The notes under the pieces are model-generated. The model worked only from the letters and a program-made list of their open reading frames with translations. It was not told where the DNA came from and did no database searches. From DASUPK01 sp963815045 (GTDB lineage: Bacteria > Actinomycetota > Thermoleophilia > Solirubrobacterales > 70-9), in the NCBI GenBank assembly GCA_963815045.1, contig CAWFET010000001.1:62001-126000 (forward strand): a stretch of DNA of 64,000 nt. Direction: 5' to 3'. This document shows, in pieces, positions 43,059-51,255 of the stretch; position 1 is the stretch's first letter, and every line of letters begins with the position of its first letter. The translations under genes were made by a program, and so were the position numbers.

Positions 43059-43880
43059 CTAGGACGTGGCCTTGATCGACCGGCCGCCGGTCGACGAGGT
43101 GCAGCTGGCGATGACCGACCCGCTCGGGTTCGTCTTGCAGGTCCAGTCGCCGATCGTCGTGCCTCCGCCCTGGAGGGCCGAGAGCAGGACGGAGTGGGCC
43201 TCGCCGCAAGCTGCCGGGCCCCCGTCCTTGGCGGACGAGGTCACGTCGTAGGTCTGGCCGCTGTTCTGGGTGCCGCTGCCGATGATCGGGTCGCACTTCG
43301 ACGTCCGGACGGTCGCCGCCGCCGGGGCGCCGGCGGACGGTGTGGTCACGGCCGGCGCGGTTGCGGTGGGGGTCTGGATGGGCGCAGCCGGCGTGATCGC
43401 CGGGGTCGAATCGGCGACAGTGGCGTTGCTGTTGTCGCCGCCGCCGCCGCTCGCGATCAGGACCACCACGAGGACGACCGCGGCAAGCAGGCCCGCGACC
43501 GCCACCCAGCGGCCGTAGGAGCGGCGACGGCCCGGGCGAAGGCTGGGCGCGGTGGCCTCAGCCTTCGCGGCCGCCGCGGTCTTCGCGGGTTCCTCGATCT
43601 CCGGGACAGCCGCAGCCGCGGCCCTGGCCTGCGCCTTCGAGCCCGACTTCGGCGCCGTCTTGCGCGTCGCCTTGGCCGGCGCCTTGCGCGTGGACCGGGA
43701 GGTCGCGCGGTTGGCCGCGGTCTTGCCGCCGACCGCAGAGCTCGAGCGCTTCGCCGGTGCCTTGCGGGTCGCCTTGGCGGAGGAGCCGGAACTTCGCTTG
43801 GTCGCGGGCTTCTTGCGCGTGGAGCTGGACCGGTTCGAGCCGGATTTCTCTCGGTTGCTGGGCTTTTTCGGGGCCGCCAT
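43059..43880 (-). CDS. membrane protein with histone-H1-like Lys/Ala-rich N-terminus and small extracellular domain
   Basis: 273 residues. The first 100 are a Lys/Arg/Ser/Ala-rich low-complexity region (AKATRKAPAKR, KAPAKATRKTAPK), like histone H1 tails and some DNA-binding proteins. One membrane segment (WVAVAGLLAAVVLVVVLIA, about 125-143) follows, a Pro/Thr-rich linker, and a small C-terminal domain with two Cys pairs (TSKCDP..., CGEAHS..., DWTC, ASCTSS). The basic part would face the cytoplasm and could bind DNA or RNA at the membrane. No family recognised. Confidence 0.75.
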   Translation of the reverse strand: MAAPKKPSNREKSGSNRSSSTRKKPATKRSSGSSAKATRKAPAKRSSSAVGGKTAANRATSRSTRKAPAKATRKTAPKSGSKAQARAAAAAVPEIEEPAKTAAAAKAEATAPSLRPGRRRSYGRWVAVAGLLAAVVLVVVLIASGGGGDNSNATVADSTPAITPAAPIQTPTATAPAVTTPSAGAPAAATVRTSKCDPIIGSGTQNSGQTYDVTSSAKDGGPAACGEAHSVLLSALQGGGTTIGDWTCKTNPSGSVIASCTSSTGGRSIKATS

Positions 43881-43909
43881 CGCTACCCATTATTCATGAG
43901 GGAGCGGAA

Positions 43910-44338
43910 TCAGGCGCCGGTTGGGCAGATGACCGTGACAGTGACGTTGCGGTCGCCGGGTTTGGCATTGGCGTAGACGAGCGTGTGGCCGTGCCGCAGC
44001 GGGCGGCCGAAGACGTAGACCGGCTCCGCCCCGTTGTCGATCAGCAGGTAGGCCCGGTTCGGGAAGTATCGGAAGAAGACCTGGATGTCCTCGGTGTAGT
44101 CGGCCGTGAAGTAGTGACCGGGACAGCCGTCCGGGCCGGAGTAGGTGAGCGGGTTTGGGTGACCGAAGTCGGCCTGGACCGACCCCGATTGGGAGACCTG
44201 GAAGGTGTTCCCGTCGATGCTGAAGCTGGCGCCCCCCGACTTGGATATGTCGGGGATGCTCGGAATGTGGATGCTCGGCACCCCTCCGCATCCGGCGAGG
44301 AAGAGGATCGCGAGCGCAGGGCGATCAGGCCGCTGCAA
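43910..44338 (-). CDS. lipoprotein with probable frameshift in its signal peptide
   Basis: In frame, 142 residues from TTG 44338, with a lipobox ALAILFLAGCGG. The mature part has GNTFQVSQSGS, GPDGCPGHYFTAD and a beta-rich C-terminus, function unknown. The natural start appears to be GTG 44370 (TAGGTT box 6 bases upstream), reading MPGSRASARRTCSG; a single extra base near 44318 would join it as ...GLIALALAILFLAGC, a perfect lipoprotein signal. Either a sequencing error or a real frameshift. Confidence 0.7.
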   Translation of the reverse strand: MQRPDRPALAILFLAGCGGVPSIHIPSIPDISKSGGASFSIDGNTFQVSQSGSVQADFGHPNPLTYSGPDGCPGHYFTADYTEDIQVFFRYFPNRAYLLIDNGAEPVYVFGRPLRHGHTLVYANAKPGDRNVTVTVICPTGA

Positions 44339-44411
44339 GTGCGACGCGCGGAGGCGCGCGAGCCGGGCACGGCGGGAACCTATCGATCCCGGCGGTTAGC
44401 CTGGGGCGGCG

Positions 44412-45008
44412 ATGTTCATCTCGCTCGAGGGAATCGACGGATCCGGCAAGACCACGCAGGCGAAGCTCCTGGCGAAGGCGCTCGGCGGGGAGGTCGTCCT
44501 GGTGCGCGAGCCCGGCGGCACGGAGGCCGGGGAGCGCATCCGTGGCCTGCTCAAAGACCCGAACCTGGAGCTCGATCCACTCGCGGAGCTGCTCCTCTTC
44601 TGCTCGGCCCGCGCCGAGCTGGTCTCCCAGGTGATCGGGCCCGCGCGGGAGTCCGGTGGGGACGTCGTCTGCGACCGCTTCAGCGATTCGAGCGTCGCCT
44701 ACCAGGGCGTCGCCCGCGATCTGGGGGCAGAGCGGGTGGAGGAGATCTGCGACCTCGCAACCGGCGGCGTCTGGCCCGACGTGACGATCCTCCTGCGGAT
44801 CGACCCCGATCGGGCCGCAAGGCGGATCGGCCGGCGCAAGGCAGACCGCTTCGAGGAGGAGGGCATCGAGCTGCAGCGACGGGTCGCACACGGCTACGAC
44901 GAGGTGGCGCGACGCCATCCCGAGCGGGTCCGAGTCGTGGACGCGGTCGGCAACCGGGACGAGGTGCACACGGCCGTGCTCGCCGAGGTGCAGGCGGTGA
45001 GGGTGTGA
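44412..45008 (+). CDS. tmk: thymidylate kinase
   Basis: 198 residues. P-loop EGIDGSGKTT (about 6-15), REPGGTEAGERIR (the DRX-like motif of Tmk), and SDRFSDSSVAYQG-type segment CDRFSDSSVAYQG. Phosphorylates dTMP to dTDP. A TAGCCT box ends 9 bases upstream. Its stop overlaps the holB start (TGATG). Confidence 0.95.
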   Translation: MFISLEGIDGSGKTTQAKLLAKALGGEVVLVREPGGTEAGERIRGLLKDPNLELDPLAELLLFCSARAELVSQVIGPARESGGDVVCDRFSDSSVAYQGVARDLGAERVEEICDLATGGVWPDVTILLRIDPDRAARRIGRRKADRFEEEGIELQRRVAHGYDEVARRHPERVRVVDAVGNRDEVHTAVLAEVQAVRV

Positions 45009-46147
45009 TGGAGGCGGCGTCGAGCTCCACGGCGATCCCCGAGGCGCTGGCCGAGGCGACCCGCCACCAGCCGCGGGCGCGCGCTGCCCTGGTCGCCGCG
45101 CTGAACTCCCCCGGCCACGCCTACATCTTCCGCGGCCCGCGCGGCGCCGGCAAGGCGGCCGCGGCCCGCGCGTTCGCAGCGGAGCTGCTCGCCGAAGGCG
45201 CCTCCGATCCAGGCGACGCCCGCCGGCGAGCCCTGCTCGATCCCTCGCCTCATCCTGATCTCGCCTGGCTCCGCCCCCCGGGGGCCCAGCATCTGGTCGA
45301 GGACGTCCGCGAGTCGGTGATCCGCGCCGCCAGCCTGAGCCCAGCCGAGAGCAGCCGCCGCGTGTTCGTGATCGAGGAGGCCGAGGACCTCCGCGACGAG
45401 AGCCAGAACGCGCTGCTGAAGACCCTCGAGGAACCCGCGCCCTTCGCCCACCTGATCCTGATCTGCTCGGAGCCGGAGCAACTCGCGGAGACGATCCTCT
45501 CCCGTTGCGCCCCTGTCGAGTTCGGGCCGCTCGCGCCGGATGCGGTCATCGAGGCGCTCGGCGCGGGCTCAGACGCGGAGGCCGCGGCTCGCCTGAGCGG
45601 CGGCGACGTCGAGCTCGCGCGCCTGCTGCACGGTGACGCCGGGGCGGCGCTGCGCGCGACCGCCGAGTCCGCGGCACGGGCCGCGCGATCCGGGAAGCCG
45701 GTGCCCGAGCCGTGGCGCGGACTGCTCGATGCAGCCAGCGAGGCCGGCGCCGAGGCCGGAGCGGCCGAGGAGGCGCGTCTGGTCGAGGAGGCGGAGGTGA
45801 TGGCCAAGCGCGGACGGAAGGGCAAGCTCACACGAGAGGCGACCGAGCAGGTGAAGCGAACCGAGCGGCGCGCCCGAACCCAGGCTCTCGATCTCGGCCT
45901 TGCGATCTGCTGCGCCTGGTACCGCGACCTGGCGGCGGTCGCCTCCGGCGCGGACGAGGTGGTGTTGAACGCGGACCGCCGCGCCGAGCTGGCGGAGGAC
46001 GCCGAGGGCCTCGATCCCGCGAGGGCGAGGGAGGCGGTTGAATGGGTGCTCGACACGCGCCGGCGGCTGCGCGTGAACGTCTCCGAGGAGCTCGCGCTCG
46101 AGGCGCTCTGGTTGCGGCTGGCATCCCGGCTCGCACCAGAAGTGTGA
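45008..46147 (+). CDS. holB: DNA polymerase III delta-prime subunit
   Basis: 379 residues. AAA+ clamp-loader family: Walker A-like GPRGAGKAAAARAFA, sensor FVIEEAEDLRDESQNALLKTLEEP, and the SRC motif (LSRCAPVEF). The Walker A Thr is replaced, as in delta-prime. It contributes to clamp loading in the replisome. Translationally coupled to tmk, a widespread pair. A much longer frame from 43757 is not real. Confidence 0.9.
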   Translation: MEAASSSTAIPEALAEATRHQPRARAALVAALNSPGHAYIFRGPRGAGKAAAARAFAAELLAEGASDPGDARRRALLDPSPHPDLAWLRPPGAQHLVEDVRESVIRAASLSPAESSRRVFVIEEAEDLRDESQNALLKTLEEPAPFAHLILICSEPEQLAETILSRCAPVEFGPLAPDAVIEALGAGSDAEAAARLSGGDVELARLLHGDAGAALRATAESAARAARSGKPVPEPWRGLLDAASEAGAEAGAAEEARLVEEAEVMAKRGRKGKLTREATEQVKRTERRARTQALDLGLAICCAWYRDLAAVASGADEVVLNADRRAELAEDAEGLDPARAREAVEWVLDTRRRLRVNVSEELALEALWLRLASRLAPEV

Positions 46148-46172
46148 GCAACGGGTAACAATCTCAGGACCA

Positions 46173-47951
46173 ATGGCCAATGAAGGCGCGAGGGTGCTCC
46201 GAGGCGGAGCCGAGGAGCAACCCGATTCAAGTAGGGGCACGAGGGGCGGGGAGAGGGGCCGCCGGATCCCGATGCGGCTCTGGCTCGGCGCCGCCTTCGC
46301 GCTCGTCACCCTGATCACCGCCGCCTCCGTCTACGTCTTCGTCAACGACTCCTCCGGGCGCACCCTGCAGAGCCAGTCGGCCGATCTCGCGGTCGGCAAG
46401 ACCTCCAGCTTGGCCGACACCCTCGGGAGCGTCGACAAGCTGCACGCGGCGAACGTGCTCGTCCAGTCGAACACCGGCAACTTCGAGGCCTGGGCCGTGA
46501 ACCGTCACGGCAACGCCCTCGCGCCGGGCCAGGACCTCGCGGCGCTCGCCGCGGTGCCGAACAAGGAAGACGCCGTCCGCGCCGCGCTCGGGAACCGGCG
46601 CTACAAGGCGAGCCTGCCCGGCAACGTGACCGTCGCCGCCGCCCCCATCTTCGGCACGAGCAAGGTGAGGGGAGCCGTCGTCGTACGTGCAGACCCGCCG
46701 CCCGCGCTGACCAGGGCCTTCGACCAGCTCCGAGGCGACCGCCTGCGCGCGCTGCTGATCGCGATCGGTATCGGGTTGCTGATGGGATTCCTCGCCTCCT
46801 CGCTGATCGCGACCCGCGTCCGGCGGCTTGCCAGTGCCGCTGAGGAGATGGCGGCAGGCAACTTCGACGTGCCGCTGCGGCCGGGAGGCGGCGACGAGAT
46901 CGGCGACCTGACCCGCTCCCTGGATTCGATGCGCGAGGAGCTCCGCGAGACGTTCACCCTGCTCGCCACCGAGCGCGACCGGCTCTCGGCGATCTTCGAC
47001 GGCCTGACGGAGGCGGTGATCGTCGTCGGAGAGGACGGCAGCGTGCGGTTCACGAATCCCGCCGCCGACCGGCTGGTCCGCGACGGGCAGCCGGCCGCGG
47101 CGCTGATCCCCTCGCTGCGTCGCGCGGCCGAACGCGGCTCGGCCGAGATCCCGGTGCTGTCGATCGACGGCCGTGTCTACGGGGTGCAGGCGAGGCGCGT
47201 ACCGGCCGAGCACGCGGTGCTCCTCGTGGTCCGCGACCGAACCGATGAGCTCAAGCGCGAGGAGGCAGAGCGCGAGTTCGTCTCCAACGCAGCCCACGAG
47301 CTGCGCAACCCCCTGGCGGGGATCATGAGCGGGATCGAGGTGCTCCGCGGCGGCGCCAAGGACGACCCCGACGCCAGGGACCGGTTCCTGTCCCGCCTCG
47401 CTGTCGATGCCGAGCGCATGACCCGCCTCACCCAGTCACTGCTCACCCTGGCCCGTGTCGAGGCGGCCGGGGAGCGGGACGAGGCACAGGTGGTCGACGT
47501 CTCGCTCGCCGCCGGGGAGGCCGCCGAGGCCGTCGCGGCGCCCGACGGCGTCGAGCTCCATGCCGAGGTCGAGCCCGATCTGGTCGCGGAGGGTGACCCG
47601 GTGCTCCTGCGGCAGGTGATGATCGGCCTGCTGACCAACGCATGCGCACACACGCCTCCGCCGGGCACGGTTACCCTTCGCGCCTCACGGGGGGAGGAGA
47701 AGACCGTGACTATCGAAGTCCAGGACACAGGCAAGGGAATCCCGCCCGAGGAGCAGGATCGCGTCTTCGAGCGCTTTTACCGTGGCTCCGCCACCCACGA
47801 GACCGAGGGCTTCGGCCTCGGGCTCTCGATCGCGAAGCGCATGGTCGACGTGATGAACGGCGAGATCGGCCTGCGCTCGGTGCCCGGCGAGGGAAGCACC
47901 TTCTGGGTCCGGCTCCGGACCGCCAAGCCAACCCCGACCCCGGTCGCATGA
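46173..47951 (+). CDS. sensor histidine kinase (PhoR-like)
   Basis: 592 residues: membrane segment (about 37-57), extracytoplasmic sensor region, second membrane segment (about 190-213), HAMP linker (RRLASAAEEMAAGNFDVPL), PAS-like domain (LSAIFDGLTEAVIVVGEDGS), H-box FVSNAAHELRNPL with His375, and the ATPase boxes NACAHTPPPG, DTGKGIPPEEQDRVFERFY and GFGLGLSIAK. Coupled to the response regulator by an ATGA overlap. The signal is unknown; phosphate-type sensing is only an analogy. Confidence 0.93.
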   Translation: MANEGARVLRGGAEEQPDSSRGTRGGERGRRIPMRLWLGAAFALVTLITAASVYVFVNDSSGRTLQSQSADLAVGKTSSLADTLGSVDKLHAANVLVQSNTGNFEAWAVNRHGNALAPGQDLAALAAVPNKEDAVRAALGNRRYKASLPGNVTVAAAPIFGTSKVRGAVVVRADPPPALTRAFDQLRGDRLRALLIAIGIGLLMGFLASSLIATRVRRLASAAEEMAAGNFDVPLRPGGGDEIGDLTRSLDSMREELRETFTLLATERDRLSAIFDGLTEAVIVVGEDGSVRFTNPAADRLVRDGQPAAALIPSLRRAAERGSAEIPVLSIDGRVYGVQARRVPAEHAVLLVVRDRTDELKREEAEREFVSNAAHELRNPLAGIMSGIEVLRGGAKDDPDARDRFLSRLAVDAERMTRLTQSLLTLARVEAAGERDEAQVVDVSLAAGEAAEAVAAPDGVELHAEVEPDLVAEGDPVLLRQVMIGLLTNACAHTPPPGTVTLRASRGEEKTVTIEVQDTGKGIPPEEQDRVFERFYRGSATHETEGFGLGLSIAKRMVDVMNGEIGLRSVPGEGSTFWVRLRTAKPTPTPVA

Positions 47952-48664
47952 GCCCGGCGCCCCCCGCCATGAGCCGCATCCTCGTCGTGGACGACGAGGA
48001 CTCCGTCCGCGAGTCGGTCGGCTACGCGCTCGAGCAGGAGGGCTTCGACGTCACCCTCGCGGCGAACGGCGAGGAGGCCGAGGGGCCGATCTCGGACGAC
48101 CACTTCGACCTGCTGATCCTGGACATCATGATGCCGGGCAAGAGCGGCCTGGACATCTGCCGGGAGGTCCGCGCCCACAGCCCGGTGCCGATCATCCTGC
48201 TGACCGCCAAGGATGCCGAGGTCGACAAGGTCGTGGGCCTCGAGGTCGGCGCCGACGACTACGTCACCAAGCCGTTCTCGGTCCGCGAGCTGCTCGGCCG
48301 AGTCCGGGCTCAGCTGCGCCGCCGAGAGCTCGACCGCTCTGCGGGCACCGAGGGGACCGCGATCGACGCCGGGCCGGTCTCCATCGACCTGGCCCGCCAC
48401 CTCGTCACCGTGCGCGGCGAGCCGATCAACCTGACCCGGTCGGAGTTCCAGGTGCTGCGGCTCTTGGCGGAGAGCCCGGGCCAGGTCTTCTCGCGCAAGG
48501 AGATCATGGAGGAGCTCTGGCAGACCGAGTTCCGCGGAGACGTCCGCGCCTGCGATGTCCACATCTCCAACCTGCGGCAGAAGGTGGAGCGAGACCCGCA
48601 GAACCCGGAGCTCGTGCTCACCGTGCGGCGCGTCGGCTATCGCTTCGCCGACGGCACTCCGTAG
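47948..48664 (+). CDS. OmpR/PhoB-family response regulator
   Basis: 238 residues from ATG 47948 (ATG 47969 also possible). Receiver domain with Asp59 in LLILDIMMPGKSG, Thr/Lys switch LLTAKDAE and TKPFS. Winged-helix DNA-binding domain with NLTRSEFQVLRLLAESPGQVFSRKEI and the C-terminal VRRVGYRFADG. Partner of the kinase upstream (ATGA overlap). Confidence 0.94.
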   Translation: MSPAPPAMSRILVVDDEDSVRESVGYALEQEGFDVTLAANGEEAEGPISDDHFDLLILDIMMPGKSGLDICREVRAHSPVPIILLTAKDAEVDKVVGLEVGADDYVTKPFSVRELLGRVRAQLRRRELDRSAGTEGTAIDAGPVSIDLARHLVTVRGEPINLTRSEFQVLRLLAESPGQVFSRKEIMEELWQTEFRGDVRACDVHISNLRQKVERDPQNPELVLTVRRVGYRFADGTP

Positions 48665-48844
48665 CTAGACGCTGAGGTGGTACCCGCCGTGGTACTGCCG
48701 TGCGCCGCCGACGATCTGGTTCGGGGGCGCGGAGCTCTGGATCGGAGAGGGAGCGAGGCTGACGCCGGTGCCACCTGGGCGCTCCTGGGTCGTCAGCGTC
48801 AGGGAGAGCCGAGCGTTCAGGTTCTGAGTTGAGTTCGGTGGCAT
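48665..48844 (-). CDS. possible small peptide gene
   Basis: 59 residues from ATG 48844, with GAGGAG 7 bases upstream. No Cys cluster, no leader motif recognised; Gly/His/Tyr-rich end (GARQYHGGYHLSV). Convergent with the response regulator; the stop and the regulator stop touch. Could be a peptide precursor or non-coding. Confidence 0.45.
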   Translation of the reverse strand: MPPNSTQNLNARLSLTLTTQERPGGTGVSLAPSPIQSSAPPNQIVGGARQYHGGYHLSV

Positions 48845-48946
48845 TTCCAATCTCCTCTTCGCCGTCTTGCATCGGCCACCTTCTCCAAATCCTTGAACGG
48901 GTGCCTCGGGGCAAACCCCTCGATCCGAGTGGGTAGTTGTCCCGGA

Positions 48947-49360
48947 CTAGAGATTGGCGAGCTTGCAGCCCACCGGCACCGAGCCACTGGCCGGGCCGGC
49001 CGGCGCCCCGGCGGTCCAGGTGTAGCGGAGCTTGGTGAAGAGCCGCTTCCCGTTGGAGCACGTTCGCGGCCTGGTGAGCAGCAGCTGCATCGGCGCCGTC
49101 TTGGTCTTGCCCTGCACGCAGCTGGGGTTGCAGTCGTTGATCTCCCCGGTGCCCGTCCCGAGGGCCGACTTGTGCGTCCAGCTCGACCAGGTCATCTCGC
49201 GCGCGCCCAGGCTGGCGTCCCCACAGGCGATGATCACGTTGATCGGCTTGAACTTCGGCTTCGCGCAGTTGCTGATCAGCAACGGGCGCTTGGCGCTCGC
49301 GTCCGCGGCTCCGACTCCGAGCGCCAGAACTGCCGCGATCACGAGCAACGCAGCCTTCAC
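48947..49360 (-). CDS. small secreted disulphide-rich protein
   Basis: 137 residues from GTG 49360, chosen because TAGGGT ends 7 bases upstream and because it gives a signal peptide (KAALLVIAAVLALGVGAADASA). Mature part has at least six Cys (NCAKP, IIACG, DCNPSC, RTCSNG, VGCKL) likely in disulphides. No family recognised. Divergent from the GAF kinase; a G-rich palindrome lies between, so probably controlled by the same regulator. Confidence 0.75.
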   Translation of the reverse strand: MKAALLVIAAVLALGVGAADASAKRPLLISNCAKPKFKPINVIIACGDASLGAREMTWSSWTHKSALGTGTGEINDCNPSCVQGKTKTAPMQLLLTRPRTCSNGKRLFTKLRYTWTAGAPAGPASGSVPVGCKLANL

Positions 49361-49373
49361 GGCGCACACCCTA
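49361..49373 (-). promoter_or_regulatory. leaderless promoter of the secreted protein
   Basis: TAGGGT at 49368-49373 (leftward), 7 bases to GTG 49360. The G-rich palindrome begins two bases upstream of this box. Confidence 0.55.
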
Positions 49374-49374
49374 T

Positions 49375-49390
49375 CCCCCCGTTCGGGGGG
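49375..49390. promoter_or_regulatory. G-rich palindrome, candidate operator (copy 1)
   Basis: CCCCCCG-TT-CGGGGGG. It is the exact reverse complement of the copy at 51188-51203. Its centre lies 58.5 bases before the kinase ATG at 49441 and overlaps the promoter of the divergent secreted protein. Candidate site for the LuxR-type regulator encoded between the two copies. Confidence 0.6.
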
Positions 49391-49440
49391 TTTGTGCGGA
49401 AGCCGGGGCGTAACCGGTGCGAGGATGCAGGGGTAGCCCA

Positions 49441-50550
49441 ATGGACGTGAGCATCAAGGAAGACTCGCTCCGGTCCGAGGCTCTGGACGTCGTCGTCCAG
49501 CTCCTGTTCGAGCTGGACGAGAAACGAGAGCTCGACGACTTCTATGACCGCATCTGCGAGGCGGTCTGCCTGCAGACGTCGATGGAGCGTGCGCTCCTCT
49601 TCCTCTACGACGCCGAACGCCGGCTCGTGCTGCCCGCCGGCAGCCACGGCGTCTACAGGGAGATCATCGCCCACGGCTACGGCAGCCTCGAGGAGACCCC
49701 GATCGCCCAGCGGGCCCTGGCCGAGGATCGGGTGGTGGAGACCACCGACCTGGCCTCAGATGTGCCCGCCCGGTACAAGAACCTGCCGGGGATCACAAAG
49801 CTCACCTGCACTCCGGTCGCGGCCGCGGGGCGCTGGCTTGGAGTGATCTTCGCCGACCGCGATGGCGAGCCATTCGACCTGACGGAGGCCGAGCGCATGA
49901 CGATGCATGCTCTGGGCCGGACCGCCGCCCTGGCAAGCCACGTCCGGGAGGTGACCCGCCAGATGGAGCACAGCAGGCGGCTCTCGGAGCGCATCGACCT
50001 TGCCCGAGAGGTCCACGAGCGCGTCACCCAGCGGCTCTTCGGCGTCTCGATGGCGCTCGGATCGGATCGGCCGCTGGCCGATGACGATCGCGAGCGCTGC
50101 ATCGCCGAGATCGAGGCGGCCCTCGGCGATCTGCGGGAGGCGCTGATCGGCTCCGCCGGCAGCTCGCTGATGGAGCTGCAGGAGGGCGGCCTGCGCGCGG
50201 AGCTCGAGCGGCTGGGCCGCCAGTACAAGATGCTGCCGCTGGTCGTCGACTGGCGCGACGGCGTGGAGGTGCCGGAGCGGCTGGAGCCGCTCGCCGTATC
50301 CATCCTGAACGAGGCGCTGCGGAACGCCGAGAAGCACGCAACGCCGACCGAGGTCCGGGTGACGCTCCAGAACCTCGGTGGCGCCTTCGCAATGGAGGTG
50401 AGCAACGACGGCCTTCGCGACAGCCGGGAGGGCGGCTCGCGGATGGGACTGCGGCTCGCCTCCTATGAGGCGCTGCAGCGGGGGGGAATGCTCGAATACG
50501 GCCGGGAGGAGGACCGATGGCGAGTGCGCCTGGTGTTGCCGAGCAGCTGA
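49441..50550 (+). CDS. GAF-domain sensor histidine kinase (HisKA_3 type)
   Basis: 369 residues, no membrane segment, so cytosolic. A GAF domain covers about 25-165. The phosphorylated His192 lies in DLAREVHERVTQRLFG (HisKA_3 dimerisation box), and the ATPase domain has LNEALRNAEKHATPTEV and GSRMGLRLASYEAL. Resembles DevS/NreB-type kinases that sense redox, gas or small ligands. Overlaps the LuxR-type response regulator by 34 bases. Confidence 0.9.
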   Translation: MDVSIKEDSLRSEALDVVVQLLFELDEKRELDDFYDRICEAVCLQTSMERALLFLYDAERRLVLPAGSHGVYREIIAHGYGSLEETPIAQRALAEDRVVETTDLASDVPARYKNLPGITKLTCTPVAAAGRWLGVIFADRDGEPFDLTEAERMTMHALGRTAALASHVREVTRQMEHSRRLSERIDLAREVHERVTQRLFGVSMALGSDRPLADDDRERCIAEIEAALGDLREALIGSAGSSLMELQEGGLRAELERLGRQYKMLPLVVDWRDGVEVPERLEPLAVSILNEALRNAEKHATPTEVRVTLQNLGGAFAMEVSNDGLRDSREGGSRMGLRLASYEALQRGGMLEYGREEDRWRVRLVLPSS

Positions 50551-51155
50551 ACGGCGCCGAGAAGCTGCGCATCCTCGTCGTCGACGACCACGCCGTCGTG
50601 CAGTGGGGATTCCGGCTGCTTCTCGGCCGCCAGCCGTGGGTCTCCGACTGCGTGGTCGCCTCGACGCCTGATGAGGCGATCGAGCTGGCCGACAAGGGAC
50701 GGCCCGACGTCGCGCTGGTCGACCTCTTCCTCGGCGAGCGCTCCGGCGCCGAGCTCTGCGAGGCGCTCCGCGAGGCCTCCCCGAAGACCCGCGTGCTCCT
50801 GATCTCCGGTGCCGGGTGGATCTCGCCCGAGGCCGCCAAGGCCGCCGGCGCGGCCGGTTTCATCTCGAAGGACTGGAGCGCCGACGAGGTCGCGAACGCG
50901 GTGCGCATGGTCGGCCGCGGCATGACCGTCTACGCGCGCCAGGCCGAGGGCCCGGCGACGCCGCTGTCTCCCCGCGAGCGAGAGGTTCTCGAGCTGATCG
51001 GCGCCGGGGCAACCAACCGCGAGATCGCCGAGCGCCTCTTCCTCTCGCCCCACACGATCAAGGACCACACCACGGCGCTCTATCGCAAGCTCGGCGTGCG
51101 CAACCGGGCGGAGGCCACCCGCAAGGCCGAGCAGCTCGGGCTGACCCGGCGCTAG
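50517..51155 (+). CDS. NarL/LuxR-family response regulator
   Basis: 212 residues. Receiver with Asp69 (ALVDLFLGERSG), then a LuxR helix-turn-helix PLSPREREVLELIGAGATNREIAERLFLSPHTIKDHTTAL. Partner of the GAF kinase. Bracketed by two copies of the G-rich palindrome, the obvious candidate binding sites. Confidence 0.92.
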   Translation: MASAPGVAEQLNGAEKLRILVVDDHAVVQWGFRLLLGRQPWVSDCVVASTPDEAIELADKGRPDVALVDLFLGERSGAELCEALREASPKTRVLLISGAGWISPEAAKAAGAAGFISKDWSADEVANAVRMVGRGMTVYARQAEGPATPLSPREREVLELIGAGATNREIAERLFLSPHTIKDHTTALYRKLGVRNRAEATRKAEQLGLTRR

Positions 51156-51187
51156 CCGGACTTGACCCCCCGGCCGTCCCCCGGAAC

Positions 51188-51203
51188 CCCCCCGAACGGG
51201 GGG
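51188..51203. promoter_or_regulatory. G-rich palindrome, candidate operator (copy 2)
   Basis: CCCCCCG-AA-CGGGGGG, the reverse complement of the copy at 49375-49390. Centre 60.5 bases before the fatty-acid operon start at 51256, the classical activator position of NarL-type regulators. Confidence 0.6.
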
Positions 51204-51219
51204 CATGGCTCCGAATCCC

Positions 51220-51255
51220 TTCACCCGCGGGTGGGTCCCGGTTAGTGATTGGGGC
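51220..51255 (+). promoter_or_regulatory. leaderless promoter of the fatty-acid synthesis operon
   Basis: TTCACC (51220-51225), 17 bases, TAGTGA (51243-51248), 7 bases, ATG 51256. No Shine-Dalgarno. Confidence 0.6.

Noticed and set aside
43757..46147. A 796-residue rightward frame across the histone-like gene, tmk and holB
   Set aside because: Real proteins start at 44412 and 45008; the upstream part is antisense or out-of-frame.
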